From an uncultured beta proteobacterium (GTDB taxonomy: Bacteria; Pseudomonadota; Gammaproteobacteria; Burkholderiales; Rhodocyclaceae): a DNA stretch of 6,546 nucleotides. Within the stretch, counting starts at the first letter, position 1. Every line of letters begins with the position of its first letter. The notes under the pieces are model-generated. The model made no database searches, had not been told where the DNA came from, and worked only from the letters and a program-made list of their open reading frames with translations. Where the stretch lies: the NCBI GenBank assembly GCA_903953145.1, contig CAJBIL010000566.1, positions 1 through 6,546 of the forward strand, written 5' to 3'. The translations under genes and the position numbers were made by a program. This document shows positions 5,417 through 6,546 of the stretch, in pieces.

Positions 5417-6546
5417 TCAGCCGGCACCAACCGTCAATCGGCGTTTTAGCAGTTCGAGCCCCCAGCCAACGCCAAATCCGGTCTGCTCGCTGGCGACTGC
5501 GCCCAGACCGTCCTCATTGCTGGCCGCTGACAGATCAACGTGCAGCCACGGCCGATCACCGACAAAGCGCTTGAGAAAACACGCGGCGAGGATGTGATCA
5601 GCCTCGCCTTCCAGAGAGCACTGTTTGATGTCGGCGACTTTGCTTTCAAGGTCGGTTTCGTAATCGGCGTCAAAAGGAAAAGCGCAGATACGCTCACCAC
5701 TGCTGACCCCTGCCGCTACGGCGTCATGCGCAAGTGTCGCATCGCTGGCAAAAATGCCGCAGTAACGCGTCCCCAGTGCAACAATCATGTCATAGGTTAA
5801 CGTGGCAAAATCGATGATCAGGTCAGGCTTTTCAACGACCCCTTTAGACGCCAGGCTCAACGTATCGGCCAGCACCATGCGCCCTTCAGCATCGGTATGC
5901 ACCACCTCAATCGTTGTTCCTTTAAGCGCGCGAACAATGTCGCCCTGCTTGTAGGCCTGCGGGCTCAGATGGTTTTGCGCCACTGCCAGCCAGACATCAA
6001 GACGCAGCGGCAACTTCTGACGCGACGCCGCAAGCAAAAGACCTAGCGCGACCGCTGACCCATTCATGTCTTCGTGCATGCCAGCCATCGACTTTGCCGA
6101 CTTGAGGTTGTGCCCGCCGGTATCGAAGCAAATACCCTTGCCAACCAGCGCCACCGTGCCACGCGCTCGTTTGGGCGTGTAAGACACGCGGACAATGGCG
6201 GCGTCCTGCTCACCGCTGCCCTGCGCTACCGCAAGGAAAGCGCCAGCGCCCATTTTCTGTAGTCGCGCCAGATCAAACTCTTCGATTTCCCAACCTTCGT
6301 CACGCGCCATCCGCTTGACCCGCTTGCGATAAACCGCCGGCGTCAAGTCATTGGGCGGTAGCGACGTCAGATAACGCGTCAGCACATTGCCCGCCGCACG
6401 CGCCTCAACTGCCGACAGATCGCCGGCCCAGCCACAGAGGAAAAACCGCTTGAGCGGCGGATCTACGTCCTTGCGCTGTGCCGGCAAGGGCGTGCCATTG
6501 ACCCAGACCACATAGGCCGCGCATTCGGCCATACTGCGGCGCAGGG
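5417..6546 (-). CDS. M17 leucyl aminopeptidase family protein (5' end cut by window edge)
   Basis: This is a cytosolic dinuclear-metal aminopeptidase that removes N-terminal residues from peptides. Numbering from the in-window Met at 6532, the catalytic set is Lys132, Asp137, Lys144, Asp155, Asp214, Glu216 and Arg218. The spacing (+5, +12, +23, +82, +84, +86) is exactly that of E. coli PepA (K270, D275, K282, D293, D352, E354, R356). Motifs are ALVGKGICFDTGG (128-140), MHEDMNGSAVALG (152-164) and HTDAEGRMVLADTL (212-225). The sequence fits a short proteobacterial M17 subfamily better than classical PepA. The frame stays open from 6532 to the window end, so the true start is probably outside and part of the N-terminal domain is missing. 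The usual ATLTG motif reads ATLTYD (243-248), which puts Tyr at a substrate-pocket position. The stop is 84 nt before the PilZ-like ATG. PepA or PepB naming is not supported closely enough for a symbol. Confidence 0.93.
   Translation of the reverse strand, partial: LRRSMAECAAYVVWVNGTPLPAQRKDVDPPLKRFFLCGWAGDLSAVEARAAGNVLTRYLTSLPPNDLTPAVYRKRVKRMARDEGWEIEEFDLARLQKMGAGAFLAVAQGSGEQDAAIVRVSYTPKRARGTVALVGKGICFDTGGHNLKSAKSMAGMHEDMNGSAVALGLLLAASRQKLPLRLDVWLAVAQNHLSPQAYKQGDIVRALKGTTIEVVHTDAEGRMVLADTLSLASKGVVEKPDLIIDFATLTYDMIVALGTRYCGIFASDATLAHDAVAAGVSSGERICAFPFDADYETDLESKVADIKQCSLEGEADHILAACFLKRFVGDRPWLHVDLSAASNEDGLGAVASEQTGFGVGWGLELLKRRLTVGAG

Noticed and set aside
5403..5422. Small interrupted hairpin at the stop codon of the aminopeptidase gene (GGCT/AGCC outer arms, CAA/TTG inner arms)
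   Set aside because: The stem is short with a three-base bulge, overlaps the stop codon and has no following U tract, so I do not call it a terminator.

Overview
The window looks like an ordinary stretch of chromosome from a betaproteobacterium, most likely near the Rhodocyclales. This rests on close family matches (TakP-type TRAP binding protein, PmbA/TldE, DarP/YjgA, Mog, a short M17 aminopeptidase), the gene order and moderately GC-rich codon use. No taxonomic marker is present, so the placement is an inference. I see no rRNA, tRNA, insertion sequence, CRISPR array, attachment site or other sign of recent transfer.

Layout, left to right. (1) At 1-828, minus strand, lies the N-terminal 276 codons of a Tat-type TRAP transporter solute-binding protein (TakP-like); its 3' end and any membrane subunits lie beyond the left edge. 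(2) At 829-1100 lies an AT-rich intergenic region holding a candidate promoter for that gene, two small dyads and a terminator hairpin for the next gene. (3) At 1101-2498, minus strand, lies pmbA (tldE), one half of the TldD/TldE protease. (4) A 76-bp divergent spacer contains a near-perfect symmetrical -10 element. (5) At 2575-3709, plus strand, lies a two-gene overlapping unit: darP (yjgA, 50S ribosome maturation) and mog (molybdopterin adenylyltransferase). (6) At 3710-3802 the space between convergent genes is almost filled by a long imperfect inverted repeat, probably a bidirectional terminator. (7) At 3803-5332, minus strand, lies a 509-residue protein of unknown role with a likely PilZ domain (possible cyclic-di-GMP effector), preceded by a recognisable promoter. 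(8) At 5417-6546, minus strand, lies an M17 leucyl-aminopeptidase-family enzyme whose N-terminus runs off the right edge.

The genes do not form one pathway. The darP/pmbA divergent arrangement is also known in E. coli, so this is conserved housekeeping synteny, with mog joined to the darP transcript. The protein with most unexplained content is the PilZ-like one. The aminopeptidase keeps every metal and catalytic residue but has an odd substitution in the conserved ATLTG motif of its substrate pocket. No gap between genes exceeds 300 bases. I do not see convincing evidence of a new multi-gene system here.
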